NCBI GenBank assembly: GCA_019232645.1 | Contig: JAFANO010000729.1 | Coordinates: 1-9,450 of the forward strand | Length of the DNA stretch: 9,450 bases | Source of the DNA: Planctomycetaceae bacterium | GTDB taxonomy: Bacteria > Planctomycetota > Planctomycetia > Isosphaerales > Isosphaeraceae | Direction of reading: 5' to 3' | Part shown: piece after piece, positions 1 through 6,706 of the stretch | Layout: the number at the start of each line of letters is the position of its first letter | How positions within the stretch are numbered: position 1 is the stretch's first letter | The notes under the pieces: model-generated | Databases searched by the model: none | Told to the model about the DNA's origin: nothing | What the model saw: the letters and a program-made list of their open reading frames with translations, nothing else | Made by a program: the position numbers and the translations under genes

Positions 1-304
1 CCCGATTGGCGATCGACGTTCCAAAGGCGAAAACGTGAGCGAAAGCCGGAGAATCTTCACTCTCGATGCCAGAGTGCCCCTGCCGAGGCCGGGCCCGCCC
101 GCGACGGGCGACCCCCGCCATCGGGCGGTCGAGGCTGGGGGTCGTCCGGACGACGTCGGTCCCCCGGCGCCAACTACCTGGGGGGAAGCCGAGCATGCAG
201 CGTGCCACCGTCGCACTCATGAGCCGTTGTCGTCCGATCCGCCGTCGGGTCCGCGGTGTCCTGATGCCGGAGCACCCCGCCGGGGTCGGCGCCGCCAATC
301 TCTC

Positions 305-354
305 TAATAAAATAAATAAATATTTAATAATATTATTAAATATAATATTTAAAA
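305..354. repeat. 50-base A/T-only island with 24-bp palindrome
   Basis: Bases 305-354 contain no G or C at all, in surroundings of roughly 70% GC. The core TTTAATAATATTATTAAA (323-340) is a perfect palindrome, and self-complementarity extends to 320-343 (24 bp). A perfect TATAAT lies at 341-346 on the + strand, but no TTGACA-like hexamer sits 16-18 bases before it. Possible roles are an AT-rich promoter or UP element for the M20 gene, a nucleoid-protein binding site, or a cruciform or easily melted element. The sequence does not decide between these. Confidence 0.75.
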
Positions 355-541
355 CTTGTGATCGACGTGGTCGCGACGGGATTCGGGATCGCGGTTGTCG
401 GTGTCGTCCCTGGCGGCGGGCGATTGACCACCGACGTGGCGACGCGAGGCGGTCCAATCCGAGGGTGACGCGCGGAGGGATCGGCGATAAGATCGCGGTC
501 AATGGCACCTTCCCGTCCCCTTCAGCTGCACCCGCCCCCGT

Positions 542-546
542 GGGAG
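542..546 (+). promoter_or_regulatory. Ribosome binding site deciding the M20 start
   Basis: GGGAG lies 8 bases before the GTG at 555. The other in-frame GTG codons at 540 and 564 have no comparable purine-rich match, so this site favours 555. Confidence 0.55.
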
Positions 547-554
547 CCGAATCC

Positions 555-1715
555 GTGGATGCCGTGACCCGCCTCCTGTCCGACCTCGTCGCGATCCCGA
601 GCGTCAACCCGATGGGCCGGCCTCTGAGCGGCCCGGGGTTCCTCGAAGTGGGGATGTCCGACTATCTCGAACGCTGGTTCCGAGAGCTCGGCGTCCCCTG
701 CGAGCGGCAGACCGTGGCCCCCGGGCGCGACAACCTCCTGGCGCGGTACGAGGCGCCGGACGCGCGGCGGACGCTCCTCTTCGACGCGCATCAGGACACG
801 GTCCCGACCGACGGCATGACGATCCCACCGTTCGTCCCGGCGATCGTCTCGGGTCGGCTCCACGGGCGGGGGTCCTGCGATATCAAAGGGGGGATGGCGG
901 CGATGCTCGTCGCCTTCGCGCGGCTGGTCCGTGAGCGGCCGAGGGGCTCGGCGTCGGTGGTCATGGCCTGCACCGTGGACGAGGAGTTCACCCACACCGG
1001 CTCGACCCTCCTGGCGGCGACGCCGCACGGGGCCGACCTGGCGATCATCGCCGAGCCGACGCGCCTCGACCTGGTCAATTGCCACCGGGGCTCGGTCCGC
1101 TGGAAGATCCGGGCCCGCGGGGTCGCCTGCCACAGCTCGACGCCCCACCTGGGCGTCAACGCGATCTACCGGATGGCCCCTGTCATCGCCGCCCTGGCGG
1201 AGCACGCCGAGGATCTCTCGAAGGCGGTGCCTCACCCCGTGCTCGGGCCGCCGAGCCTGTCGGTCGGCCGGATCGAAGGTGGGGTGAGCGTCAACGTCGT
1301 CCCCGACTGGTGTGAGATCGAGGTGGATCGGCGGCTCATCCCCGGCGAGGTCGCACGCGAGACGATCGCTCGAGTCGAACGATTCTTGCGCGATCGGCTG
1401 GGGGGGTTCGAAGACCTGGAGTTCCTCCCCCCCTGGGGCGTCATGCCCGCGCTCGCCCCCGACGACATGGGGTCGATCGACTGGGTCGGCGACGTCGGAC
1501 GGGCGGTCGCCTCGGCGACGGGTCGGACGCCGAGGGTCACCGGAGTCCCCTACGGCACCAACGCCGGGCCCCTCAGCGCCTCGGGACTGCCCTGCCTGGT
1601 CTTCGGGCCGGGCGACATCGCACAGGCACACACGAAGGATGAGTGGGTCGAGCTCGACCAGGTCCGCGCGGCCGTCGACGCTTATTATCAGATCGCCCGC
1701 GACCTGGGAGGCTGA
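555..1715 (+). CDS. M20 family metallopeptidase / deacylase (ArgE/DapE-like)
   Basis: Predicted cytoplasmic two-zinc amidohydrolase of the M20 family (acetylornithine deacetylase, succinyl-diaminopimelate desuccinylase, related carboxypeptidases). From the GTG at 555 the protein has 386 residues, usual for the family. Metal-site motifs are intact: AHQDTVP (His79, Asp81), GRGSCDIKGG (bridging Asp109), TVDEEF (Glu143/144, general base and ligand), AEPT (Glu167) and AHTKDEW (His359). The inserted lid/dimerisation domain spans about 172-285 and carries ACHSSTPHLGVNAI with the conserved His193. The reading frame stays open upstream to 66, but that part runs through the AT island and shows no family similarity. 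The GTG at 555 gives an N-terminus (MDAVTRLLSDLVAIPSVNP) typical of M20 proteins and has GGGAG 8 bases upstream. The substrate cannot be told from sequence, so no gene symbol is given. Confidence 0.92.
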   Translation: MDAVTRLLSDLVAIPSVNPMGRPLSGPGFLEVGMSDYLERWFRELGVPCERQTVAPGRDNLLARYEAPDARRTLLFDAHQDTVPTDGMTIPPFVPAIVSGRLHGRGSCDIKGGMAAMLVAFARLVRERPRGSASVVMACTVDEEFTHTGSTLLAATPHGADLAIIAEPTRLDLVNCHRGSVRWKIRARGVACHSSTPHLGVNAIYRMAPVIAALAEHAEDLSKAVPHPVLGPPSLSVGRIEGGVSVNVVPDWCEIEVDRRLIPGEVARETIARVERFLRDRLGGFEDLEFLPPWGVMPALAPDDMGSIDWVGDVGRAVASATGRTPRVTGVPYGTNAGPLSASGLPCLVFGPGDIAQAHTKDEWVELDQVRAAVDAYYQIARDLGG

Positions 1716-1733
1716 AAGGAAGGGATCGGAGGA

Positions 1734-1763
1734 CGCCCCGACGATGCGACGCGCGCCGGGGCG
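1734..1763. terminator. Hairpin between convergent genes
   Basis: CGCCCCG (1734-1740) and CGGGGCG (1757-1763) are perfect inverted repeats with a 16-base loop. They lie in the 58-base gap between the M20 stop and the stop of the opposing small gene. There is no T-run, so if it acts as a terminator it would be a GC hairpin shared by both strands. Position is the main support. Confidence 0.4.
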
Positions 1764-1773
1764 GGTGTCCGGC

Positions 1774-2112
1774 TCAGAAGACGTCGAGGAAAAAGTGATA
1801 GCCCTGATAGAATTTTGTCTTGTTGATCTCGTGCCACTGGTTGGGATGGCGATAGCCGAGGTGCCGCTTGCCGCCGTAGAAGTTCCGGTAGTAGGGCCCC
1901 TGGATCTGCGGCACGATGCGCTGCTCGCGGGGGTACAGGTAGAAGCCGTCGTAGAGCGTCCGATACTCGAAACCGTTGCCGGGCACCTGGGGCGGGACAT
2001 ACGGCCAGTGCAGGTAATTGGTCCAATCCTGGGCCCGCACCGACCCGACGCCGTCGGAACCCATCAGCGCCGCCGCGAGGGCCAGCGCCTTGAGCCGTGA
2101 GGCTTGCGACAC
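1774..2112 (-). CDS. Small secreted Tyr-rich protein, unrecognised
   Basis: I do not recognise the family. The 112-residue product starts at GTG 2112, chosen because GGAGG (2119-2123 on the opposite strand) lies 6 bases before it. An in-frame ATG at 2148 would only add a tail without character. Residues 1-27 look like a Sec signal peptide: Lys/Arg near the start, an Ala/Leu-rich core (LKALALAAALMG), and a possible cut after Val-Arg-Ala27. The mature part, about 85 residues, has 12 Tyr, 7 Phe and 3 Trp, about a quarter aromatic, with many Pro and Gly and no Cys. Motifs include GPYYRNFYGGKRHLGYRHP and the C-terminal FYQGYHFFLDVF. Coding is supported by the signal peptide, the strong ribosome site and the non-random composition. 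Likely exported to the periplasm or envelope; function unknown. It is divergent from the M28 gene. Confidence 0.75.
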   Translation of the reverse strand: MSQASRLKALALAAALMGSDGVGSVRAQDWTNYLHWPYVPPQVPGNGFEYRTLYDGFYLYPREQRIVPQIQGPYYRNFYGGKRHLGYRHPNQWHEINKTKFYQGYHFFLDVF

Positions 2113-2118
2113 GATCCA

Positions 2119-2123
2119 CCTCC
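2119..2123 (-). promoter_or_regulatory. Ribosome binding site of the small secreted protein
   Basis: On the minus strand this reads GGAGG, 6 bases before the GTG start at 2112. It decides in favour of the shorter protein that begins directly with a signal peptide. Confidence 0.65.
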
Positions 2124-2153
2124 GTGTTGGTACCAGAATCGCGAACATGCGGG

Positions 2154-2159
2154 AGTATA
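2154..2159 (-). promoter_or_regulatory. Possible -10 box (TATACT) for the small secreted protein
   Basis: The minus strand reads TATACT here, one mismatch from the sigma70 -10 consensus, about 41 bases before the GTG start. No convincing -35 hexamer lies 16-18 bases upstream, so this is only a candidate within the divergent gap 2113-2293. Confidence 0.25.
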
Positions 2160-2293
2160 CCCCACGATTCGACCGGACGCGGGGATTCGCTCGAATTCCT
2201 TGCGATCGTCGATCCGTTGATGCGGATCAGGCAAACTTGCGGGGACACCCCCCTCTCGATGGTCAGGAGGACGGCGCGGGTCGCCGGGGCTCG

Positions 2294-3454
2294 ATGGTGC
2301 GACGGATCGGAACGATCGGATTCCTCGGATTCCTGCTCGCCGGGCTGGCGGCCCCGACCGCCCCGGCGAGGGCGGAGGTCCCCGAGCCCGACGAGGCGCG
2401 GCTCAAGGCCGAGGTCTTCACGCTCGCCTCCCCCGAGTTCCGGGGCCGTCGGGGCGAGGGGGGGCGGAAGGCCTCCGAACATCTGGTCGAGGCGTTCCGC
2501 GGCCTGAAGCTCGAGCCGCTGTTCGACGGCGCGTACACCCAGCCGATCGTCGAGGGCACGACCGGCGAAGTCCTCGGCCGCAACGTCGGCGCCAAGCTCC
2601 TCGGCGCCGACCCGGCGCTGCGTCACGAGTGGATCATCGTGTCGGCCCATTTCGACCACCTGGGCGTGCGGCGGGGCGTCCTCTTCCCCGGCGCCGACGA
2701 CAATGCGTCGGGGGTCGCGATGATGCTCGAGGTCGCCCGGTCGCTGGCGCTGTCGGCCGAGCCGCCGCGGCGGAGCGTCATGTTCCTCGGTTTCGACCTG
2801 GAGGAGGTCGGCCTGTACGGGTCGCGCTACTTCGTCGAGCACGCGCCGGTGTCGCTCGACCGGGTCCGGCTGTTCATCACCGCCGACATGATCGGCCGGG
2901 CGCTGGGGGGTGTCTGCCGGTCGTACGTCTTCGTGATGGGCAGCGAGCACGCGCCGGGGCTCCGGCCCTGGATCGCGGCGGCGGCGGAGCGCCGGCCCGT
3001 GACGGTCGGCATCCTCGGGAGCGACATGCTCCTGCTCGACCGCAGCGACTACGGGCCGTTCCGCGCCCGCAAGGTCCCCTACCTGTTCTTCAGCACGGGG
3101 GAGCACCCCCAGTATCACACGCCGGGCGACACCCCCGAGACGCTCGATTACCCCAAGCTCGCGGCGATCAGCCGGGTGATCCTGGGCGTCGTGCGCCGGG
3201 CCGCATCGGCCGAGTCGGTCCCGAAGTGGAATCCGGTCCCCGACCATCCCCTGTCTGAGGCCGTCACCGTCCGCGACGTCTTCCGTGCCCTGCTGGAGCA
3301 TCGCGACGGGCTCAAGATTGGTAGCTCGCAGGCGTTCCTCCTGAACAACACGCTCCGCAAGCTCGAGGCGATCGTCGCCCGGGGCTCGATCACCCCCGGC
3401 GAACGCGCGGGCATGCTCAACGCGGCCCGGCTCGTGATGATCGCGGTCTTCTGA
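2294..3454 (+). CDS. Secreted M28 family zinc peptidase
   Basis: Predicted two-zinc aminopeptidase-like hydrolase of the M28 family, probably acting outside the cytoplasm on peptides or related amides. From ATG 2294 it has 386 residues. Residues 1-27 form a signal peptide (MVRRIG, then IGFLGFLLAGLAAPTA, probable cut at ARA-E). All expected metal ligands are visible: SAHFDHLG (His119), PGADDNASG (Asp135/136, bridging), LEEVGLYGS (Glu170/171, catalytic and ligand), TADMIG (Asp198) and HTPGDTPE (His275). The protein is compact, with no protease-associated insert. A C-terminal segment of about 70 residues (312-386) lies beyond the catalytic core. The ribosome site is weak: AGGAGG lies some 24 bases upstream of the ATG, and a GTG directly after the ATG is an alternative. 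The stop is 19 bases from the stop of the opposing lipoprotein gene. Substrate unknown. Confidence 0.92.
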   Translation: MVRRIGTIGFLGFLLAGLAAPTAPARAEVPEPDEARLKAEVFTLASPEFRGRRGEGGRKASEHLVEAFRGLKLEPLFDGAYTQPIVEGTTGEVLGRNVGAKLLGADPALRHEWIIVSAHFDHLGVRRGVLFPGADDNASGVAMMLEVARSLALSAEPPRRSVMFLGFDLEEVGLYGSRYFVEHAPVSLDRVRLFITADMIGRALGGVCRSYVFVMGSEHAPGLRPWIAAAAERRPVTVGILGSDMLLLDRSDYGPFRARKVPYLFFSTGEHPQYHTPGDTPETLDYPKLAAISRVILGVVRRAASAESVPKWNPVPDHPLSEAVTVRDVFRALLEHRDGLKIGSSQAFLLNNTLRKLEAIVARGSITPGERAGMLNAARLVMIAVF

Positions 3455-3473
3455 GCGACGATCCGGAGGAGGC

Positions 3474-5471
3474 TCACCGGCGCGGGGGAGGAGGCGGGCG
3501 GCGGAACCGAGGGAGGTGCGGGGGCTGGGGCCGCCGGTCGAGCATCCCGGGGGGCTCCACGACCCGCACGTCCTGCGGGGGGATGACCTCGGGGGCGAAC
3601 CGCTCCAGGTGAGGGACGAAGGGGATCGCGGCCCCGGGCGGGAGGAGCTCGAGGGCGTCGGGCTTGCGGTGACCGGGCGGGGCCGCCGCTCGCTCGGTGT
3701 CGCCGGCCACCTCCTGGGCGGAGTCCTTCGCGCGGAGGGCCAAATAGGACGGCCAGCCCTGGCCCGAGACGGGCTCGGGGGTGTGCTTCATGCCGGTCGG
3801 GTCGTCGTCGGAGGTCATCCGCATGCCGGCAGGGGTCATCTCCACCCGCCTCGGCTCCCCCTGGGGGATCGACTGGAGGAACGCGATCGTCTCCGAGGCG
3901 CGTCCGAACTGCCCCTGGCCGAGGAAGATCTGCGCCCGGACGGACAGGAGCCGGAGCCGCTGCTCGGGGTCGGTCACCCTCGCCTCGAACGCCTCGAGCG
4001 AGGCGAGGGCCGAGGGATAATCCTCGCGGAGGACGTCGAAGAAGAGCCGCGCCTCGTCGAGCAGCGCCTCCAGCGCCGGGCTGGCGGACGGGGCGTCGGC
4101 GGGCCGATCGCAAAGCGACCGACCGATCCGGCCGAGGCGGCGGAGCCGGAGGGTCAGCTCCTGGTTCGAGGCGAACTCCCCGGGGATCGGCAGGAGGGTC
4201 GGGCGCTCGACCACGCGGCCCTCGACGATGGCGGCCGGGAGGTTGCCCCGGAGCAACGGCCGGGCGGCGCCGATCAGGGTCGTGATCCACTCGACCCGCG
4301 CCGCGTCGTCGGGCACGATCGGCGTCACCGTGTTGGCCGCCAGGTCGTACACCGCCGGCGGCGAGAGATGGCCCTGGGGGCCGGCGCGGAACGCCAGCGT
4401 CCCGCCCGTCGGCGCCAGCGCCAGCGACCCGACCCGGATCGTGGAGTCGAGCGGATTGAACTTCTTGTGCGTCACCTGGGTCCTCGGCTGGAACCAGGTG
4501 ATGACCGACGGCTGACCTTCAATATCAATGGTGTAGAACAGTTCCTCGCCGTCGCGGTCGAAGCTGAACGAGGCGCCGTAGTAGGTCTCGTCGCGGTCGC
4601 CGGGGTCGGAATTGAGCGTCAGGGTCTCGACCCTGCCGGTCTCGACCTGGACGCGGACCAGATCGGACTGTTGCGTCGGGTGCGCCAGGTCGCGCTGGGA
4701 GCGGGCGCGGGTGACGATCGCCACCGACCGGCCGTCGCGTGACCAGATCGGCGGCTGGCTCGCCTGGCCGATCTCGGCCAGGTGCCGCGCCGGGCCGAAG
4801 TTGTCGTCGAGGACGTAGAGCGACTCGGCATCGCCGCCGAGGAACGCCAACTTGGTGCCGTCGGGCGACCACGAGGGGAAATAGGCGTCCTTCTCCTCCT
4901 TGAGCAGCCGGCCGTTGTCGGCGCGGATCAGCGCCAGGCCGGGCGCGTGCTGGAACACGGGGACGGCCAGGTAACTGCTGTTGGGGCTCCAAGCCGGCGC
5001 CAGGCTGGGGAGGTCCACCGACTTGTCGCTGAGCTCGCGGCAGGGGCGCTGGAACAGGACGGTCTTGCGGTCGAGCGCCTCCTGGACCACGACCTCGAAC
5101 CGCGCCCGGCCGTCGTCCTCCGGGACCAGGCGGCCGAAGGCCAGGACCTTGCCATCGGGACTCCAACACGGCGAGGTCAACGGCCCGCGCGACTCCTCGA
5201 GCACGACCGAGGCGCCAGTGTCGGCCCGGGTCGCCCAGAGCCGATAGATCGCCGCCGCGGGCCGCGGCGCCTGGTCGCCCCAGGACAGCGGCCTCTCGGC
5301 CTCACGACCCGTCTCGAAGATCCACCCCGGCGTCAGCGACGGGGGCCCCGGCCGAACCGCCATCGTGTAGGCCAGCCAGCGGCCGTCGGGCGACCAGAGG
5401 ACAGGCGCATGCAGGCATCCGAGCATCACGACCGAGGTCAATCCCATGACCCGAACCATACGGCGACGCAT
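3474..5471 (-). CDS. PD40/TolB-like beta-propeller lipoprotein with helical and Pro-rich tail
   Basis: Predicted envelope lipoprotein of 665 residues. The N-terminus MRRRMVRVMGLTSVVMLGC is a basic, hydrophobic signal peptide ending in a lipobox-like MLGC (Cys19; Met at -3 is atypical). The propeller starts directly after it. Seven PD40-type strands are visible: LWSPDGRWLAY (about 25), CWSPDGKVLAF (102), AWSPNSSYLAV (160), SWSPDGTKLAF (200), IWSRDGRSVAI (242), SFSFDRDGEELFY (301) and ALAPTGGTLAF (351). That count fits one closed TolB-like propeller. Residues about 465-535 look alpha-helical, perhaps TPR-like, and the last 60 residues are Pro/Arg-rich, ending in PPPPPRR. PD40 propellers usually bind proteins or ligands; no catalytic motif is seen. 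The frame is open to 5741, but the ATG at 5471 is chosen because it begins the signal peptide. Its ribosome site (GAGAGAAG) is weak. Partner unknown. Confidence 0.87.
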   Translation of the reverse strand: MRRRMVRVMGLTSVVMLGCLHAPVLWSPDGRWLAYTMAVRPGPPSLTPGWIFETGREAERPLSWGDQAPRPAAAIYRLWATRADTGASVVLEESRGPLTSPCWSPDGKVLAFGRLVPEDDGRARFEVVVQEALDRKTVLFQRPCRELSDKSVDLPSLAPAWSPNSSYLAVPVFQHAPGLALIRADNGRLLKEEKDAYFPSWSPDGTKLAFLGGDAESLYVLDDNFGPARHLAEIGQASQPPIWSRDGRSVAIVTRARSQRDLAHPTQQSDLVRVQVETGRVETLTLNSDPGDRDETYYGASFSFDRDGEELFYTIDIEGQPSVITWFQPRTQVTHKKFNPLDSTIRVGSLALAPTGGTLAFRAGPQGHLSPPAVYDLAANTVTPIVPDDAARVEWITTLIGAARPLLRGNLPAAIVEGRVVERPTLLPIPGEFASNQELTLRLRRLGRIGRSLCDRPADAPSASPALEALLDEARLFFDVLREDYPSALASLEAFEARVTDPEQRLRLLSVRAQIFLGQGQFGRASETIAFLQSIPQGEPRRVEMTPAGMRMTSDDDPTGMKHTPEPVSGQGWPSYLALRAKDSAQEVAGDTERAAAPPGHRKPDALELLPPGAAIPFVPHLERFAPEVIPPQDVRVVEPPGMLDRRPQPPHLPRFRRPPPPPRR

Positions 5472-5917
5472 CGGAACTTCTCTCGTCTTGAGGTCCTGAT
5501 CCGGGAGCCCGCCCCTGGTCCTGTCCTCGAAGATGACGGTTCTCCCGTCGCTCCGTCCCCGGCCTGTTTCCTGATCAGTATAAAGGTGGCCGCGATCCAT
5601 GCATACCGGGGACGGTGGAAAACCCTCCGCGAAAATCTTCGAACCTTCCGCGCTAGCGACCCCCGAGCCAAAGTTACCGAAACCTTCCATATCCAGGACG
5701 GAAATTTGACGCCGCTTTCCTGGGTTGTAGACTGACTCCAAGGAACACTGGAGCGAGGCGAGTCCGGAGCGGTGAGGGACCCGGGCGTCTCTTGCCTCTG
5801 AGGTGGTTACGACCTACAATGGGCGACTCAACAAGGGACAGCACCGATCGAGCCTAAAATAACTTCGTTCCTTATACCACATGCTGATCGGTCTGTCCGC
5901 CTTCCTCGGGGTCATCC
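5472..5917. other. Divergent intergenic region with promoter elements
   Basis: This stretch of 446 bases separates the minus-strand lipoprotein from the plus-strand synthase locus. It is less GC-rich than its surroundings and shows no supported gene; the upstream open part of the lipoprotein frame lacks domain character. It contains the rightward promoter candidate at 5792-5820 and, on the minus strand, a TATACT at 5577-5582, about 106 bases before the lipoprotein start, without a clear -35. No riboswitch or RNA gene is recognised. Confidence 0.6.
5792..5820 (+). promoter_or_regulatory. Sigma70-type promoter for the synthase locus
   Basis: TTGCCT (5792-5797) and TACAAT (5815-5820) are separated by exactly 17 bases and match the consensus hexamers at 4 of 6 and 5 of 6 positions. 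Transcription would begin near 5827 and give a leader of about 90 bases before the first dehydratase. It is the best promoter match I found in the window. Confidence 0.5.
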
Positions 5918-6454
5918 ATGCGTTTTGTCCTGATCGACCGGATCGTCGAGGTGCATCCCGGTCAATCGCTGGTCGCCATCAAGAACCTCTCGCTGGCCGA
6001 GGAGTATCTCGCCGACCACTTCCCGGGCTTCCCGGTCATGCCCGGCGTGCTGATGCTGGAGGCGCTGACCCAGGCCGGCGCCTGGCTGATCCGGCTCACC
6101 GAGGATTTCGCGCATAGCGTGGTGCTCCTGAAGCAAGCCAGGACGATTAAGTATGGCAGCTTCGTCGAGCCCGGCCGGCAGCTCGAGCTCCGGGTCGAGA
6201 TGGCGGCGCACGGCGACCGCGAGACCAGCTTCAAGGGCGTGGGGGTGATCGACGGCCAGGAGATGGTCAAGGGCCGGTTCATCTTGCAGCGTTACAACTT
6301 GAGGGAACGCGATCCGGGCCTCCACGCCACCGACGCGGCGATCGTGGCCGGGTTGCGCGAGCTCTCAGCGACGCTCTGCAAGGGTTCGGTCGGGGCGCGC
6401 GCGATGATCCGGATCGAGCGGACGGCCCCGAACCCCTCGGTCGTCGCCCCATGA
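5918..6454 (+). CDS. FabZ-like 3-hydroxyacyl-ACP dehydratase (first copy)
   Basis: Predicted hot-dog fold dehydratase that removes water from beta-hydroxyacyl groups on acyl carrier protein, in the cytoplasm. The 178-residue protein carries the FabZ signature HFPGFPVMPGVLMLEAL, with catalytic His34 and Glu48 at the same 14-residue spacing as in E. coli FabZ. The hot-dog domain fills about residues 1-125. The remaining 50 or so residues are an extra C-terminal tail of no known role, so the protein is longer than typical FabZ (about 150). The ATG at 5918 has only GGGG about 10 bases upstream as a ribosome site. It is the first gene of a rightward locus followed by a carrier protein, a second dehydratase and two ketosynthases. 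About half of its first 55 residues match the second dehydratase. It could be a housekeeping FabZ, but the neighbours suggest a dedicated pathway, so I leave the symbol empty. Confidence 0.9.
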   Translation: MRFVLIDRIVEVHPGQSLVAIKNLSLAEEYLADHFPGFPVMPGVLMLEALTQAGAWLIRLTEDFAHSVVLLKQARTIKYGSFVEPGRQLELRVEMAAHGDRETSFKGVGVIDGQEMVKGRFILQRYNLRERDPGLHATDAAIVAGLRELSATLCKGSVGARAMIRIERTAPNPSVVAP

Positions 6455-6456
6455 CA

Positions 6457-6480
6457 CGTTCGGCCCGTCCCGACCGAACG
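6457..6480 (+). terminator. Hairpin just after the first dehydratase
   Basis: CGTTCGG (6457-6463) and CCGAACG (6474-6480) are perfect inverted repeats with a 10-base loop, starting 2 bases after the stop codon. No T-run follows, so it may be a weak terminator or an mRNA-stabilising hairpin. Confidence 0.35.
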
Positions 6481-6667
6481 CCTGATGATGTTGCAAGGTT
6501 TCGCGAAATTCAGCAAGATAGTGGCACTTGACATCCCCGCGACAGTCGTGGTCGACCGAGCGGTTCGCGACCAACGGCTGGGCGCCGTTGAAGTTTCTCC
6601 CTCGTTCGCGCCGACCATTCATTTGAGTTCTCCTACCTTGCGACGGCCCTGACGCTGGTTCACGCGG

Positions 6668-6694
6668 TGGGATTGGTTTGGCGATCCCATTTTT
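6668..6694 (+). promoter_or_regulatory. Small hairpin plus T5 just before the carrier protein ribosome site
   Basis: TGGGAT (6668-6673) pairs with ATCCCA (6684-6689) over a 10-base loop and two further G-T pairs are possible outside. Five T follow (6690-6694), only a few bases before the AGAGG ribosome site at 6697-6701. The shape is that of a weak intrinsic terminator or attenuator in the leader of the carrier protein gene. Confidence 0.3.
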
Positions 6695-6706
6695 CGAGAG
6701 GAAGTC

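Larger units (their letters stand above)
1..554. other. Left intergenic region, no convincing gene
   Basis: I see no gene that I can support here. An open frame of 90 codons (35-307) has no recognisable domain, is rich in Arg/Pro/Gly as chance frames in GC-rich DNA are, and ends at the AT island. The stretch contains a 14-bp perfect palindrome (141-154, GTCGTCCGGACGAC), the 50-base A/T-only island at 305-354 and about 200 bases of leader before the M20 gene. No tRNA-like or rRNA-like sequence was noticed. The region may carry regulatory sequence for the M20 gene or the tail of something that lies left of the window. Confidence 0.6.

Noticed and set aside
141..154. 14-bp palindrome GTCGTCCGGACGAC as an operator
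   Set aside because: Short GC palindromes are common in such DNA, and no promoter or gene start is attached to it.
35..307. 90-codon open frame at the left end
   Set aside because: Composition is that of a chance frame in GC-rich DNA, with no domain, no good ribosome site and termination at the AT island.
305..354. AT island as an origin or DNA-unwinding element
   Set aside because: No DnaA-box-like TTATCCACA or iterons were seen nearby and no replication genes are present.
66..554. Upstream extension of the M20 frame to an ATG at 66, giving 549 residues
   Set aside because: The added part runs through the A/T-only island (Asn/Lys/Ile/Leu-rich there, Arg-rich elsewhere), has no family similarity, and a ribosome-site-supported GTG gives the normal M20 length.
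1688..3301. Long minus-strand open frame of 537 codons opposite the M28 and small-protein genes
   Set aside because: It is the antisense shadow of genes with intact motifs; its Arg/Pro/Asp/Gly-rich sequence shows no domain. The same applies to the long frames opposite the M20 gene (522-2000), the propeller gene (3516-4742, 4782-5735) and the ketosynthase (7922-8977).
5472..5741. N-terminal 90-residue extension of the propeller lipoprotein
   Set aside because: It would bury the signal peptide and lipobox inside the protein, and it covers the likely promoter region.
5859..5868. ATAACTTCGT, identical to 10 bases of a loxP arm
   Set aside because: There is no second inverted arm and no 8-base spacer structure; a 10-base match is coincidence.
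6528..6533. Perfect TTGACA (-35) before the carrier protein gene
   Set aside because: No -10-like hexamer lies 16-18 bases downstream (GTCGAC at 17). The TGGCAC just before it also fails the sigma54 spacing, with no GC at the right distance.
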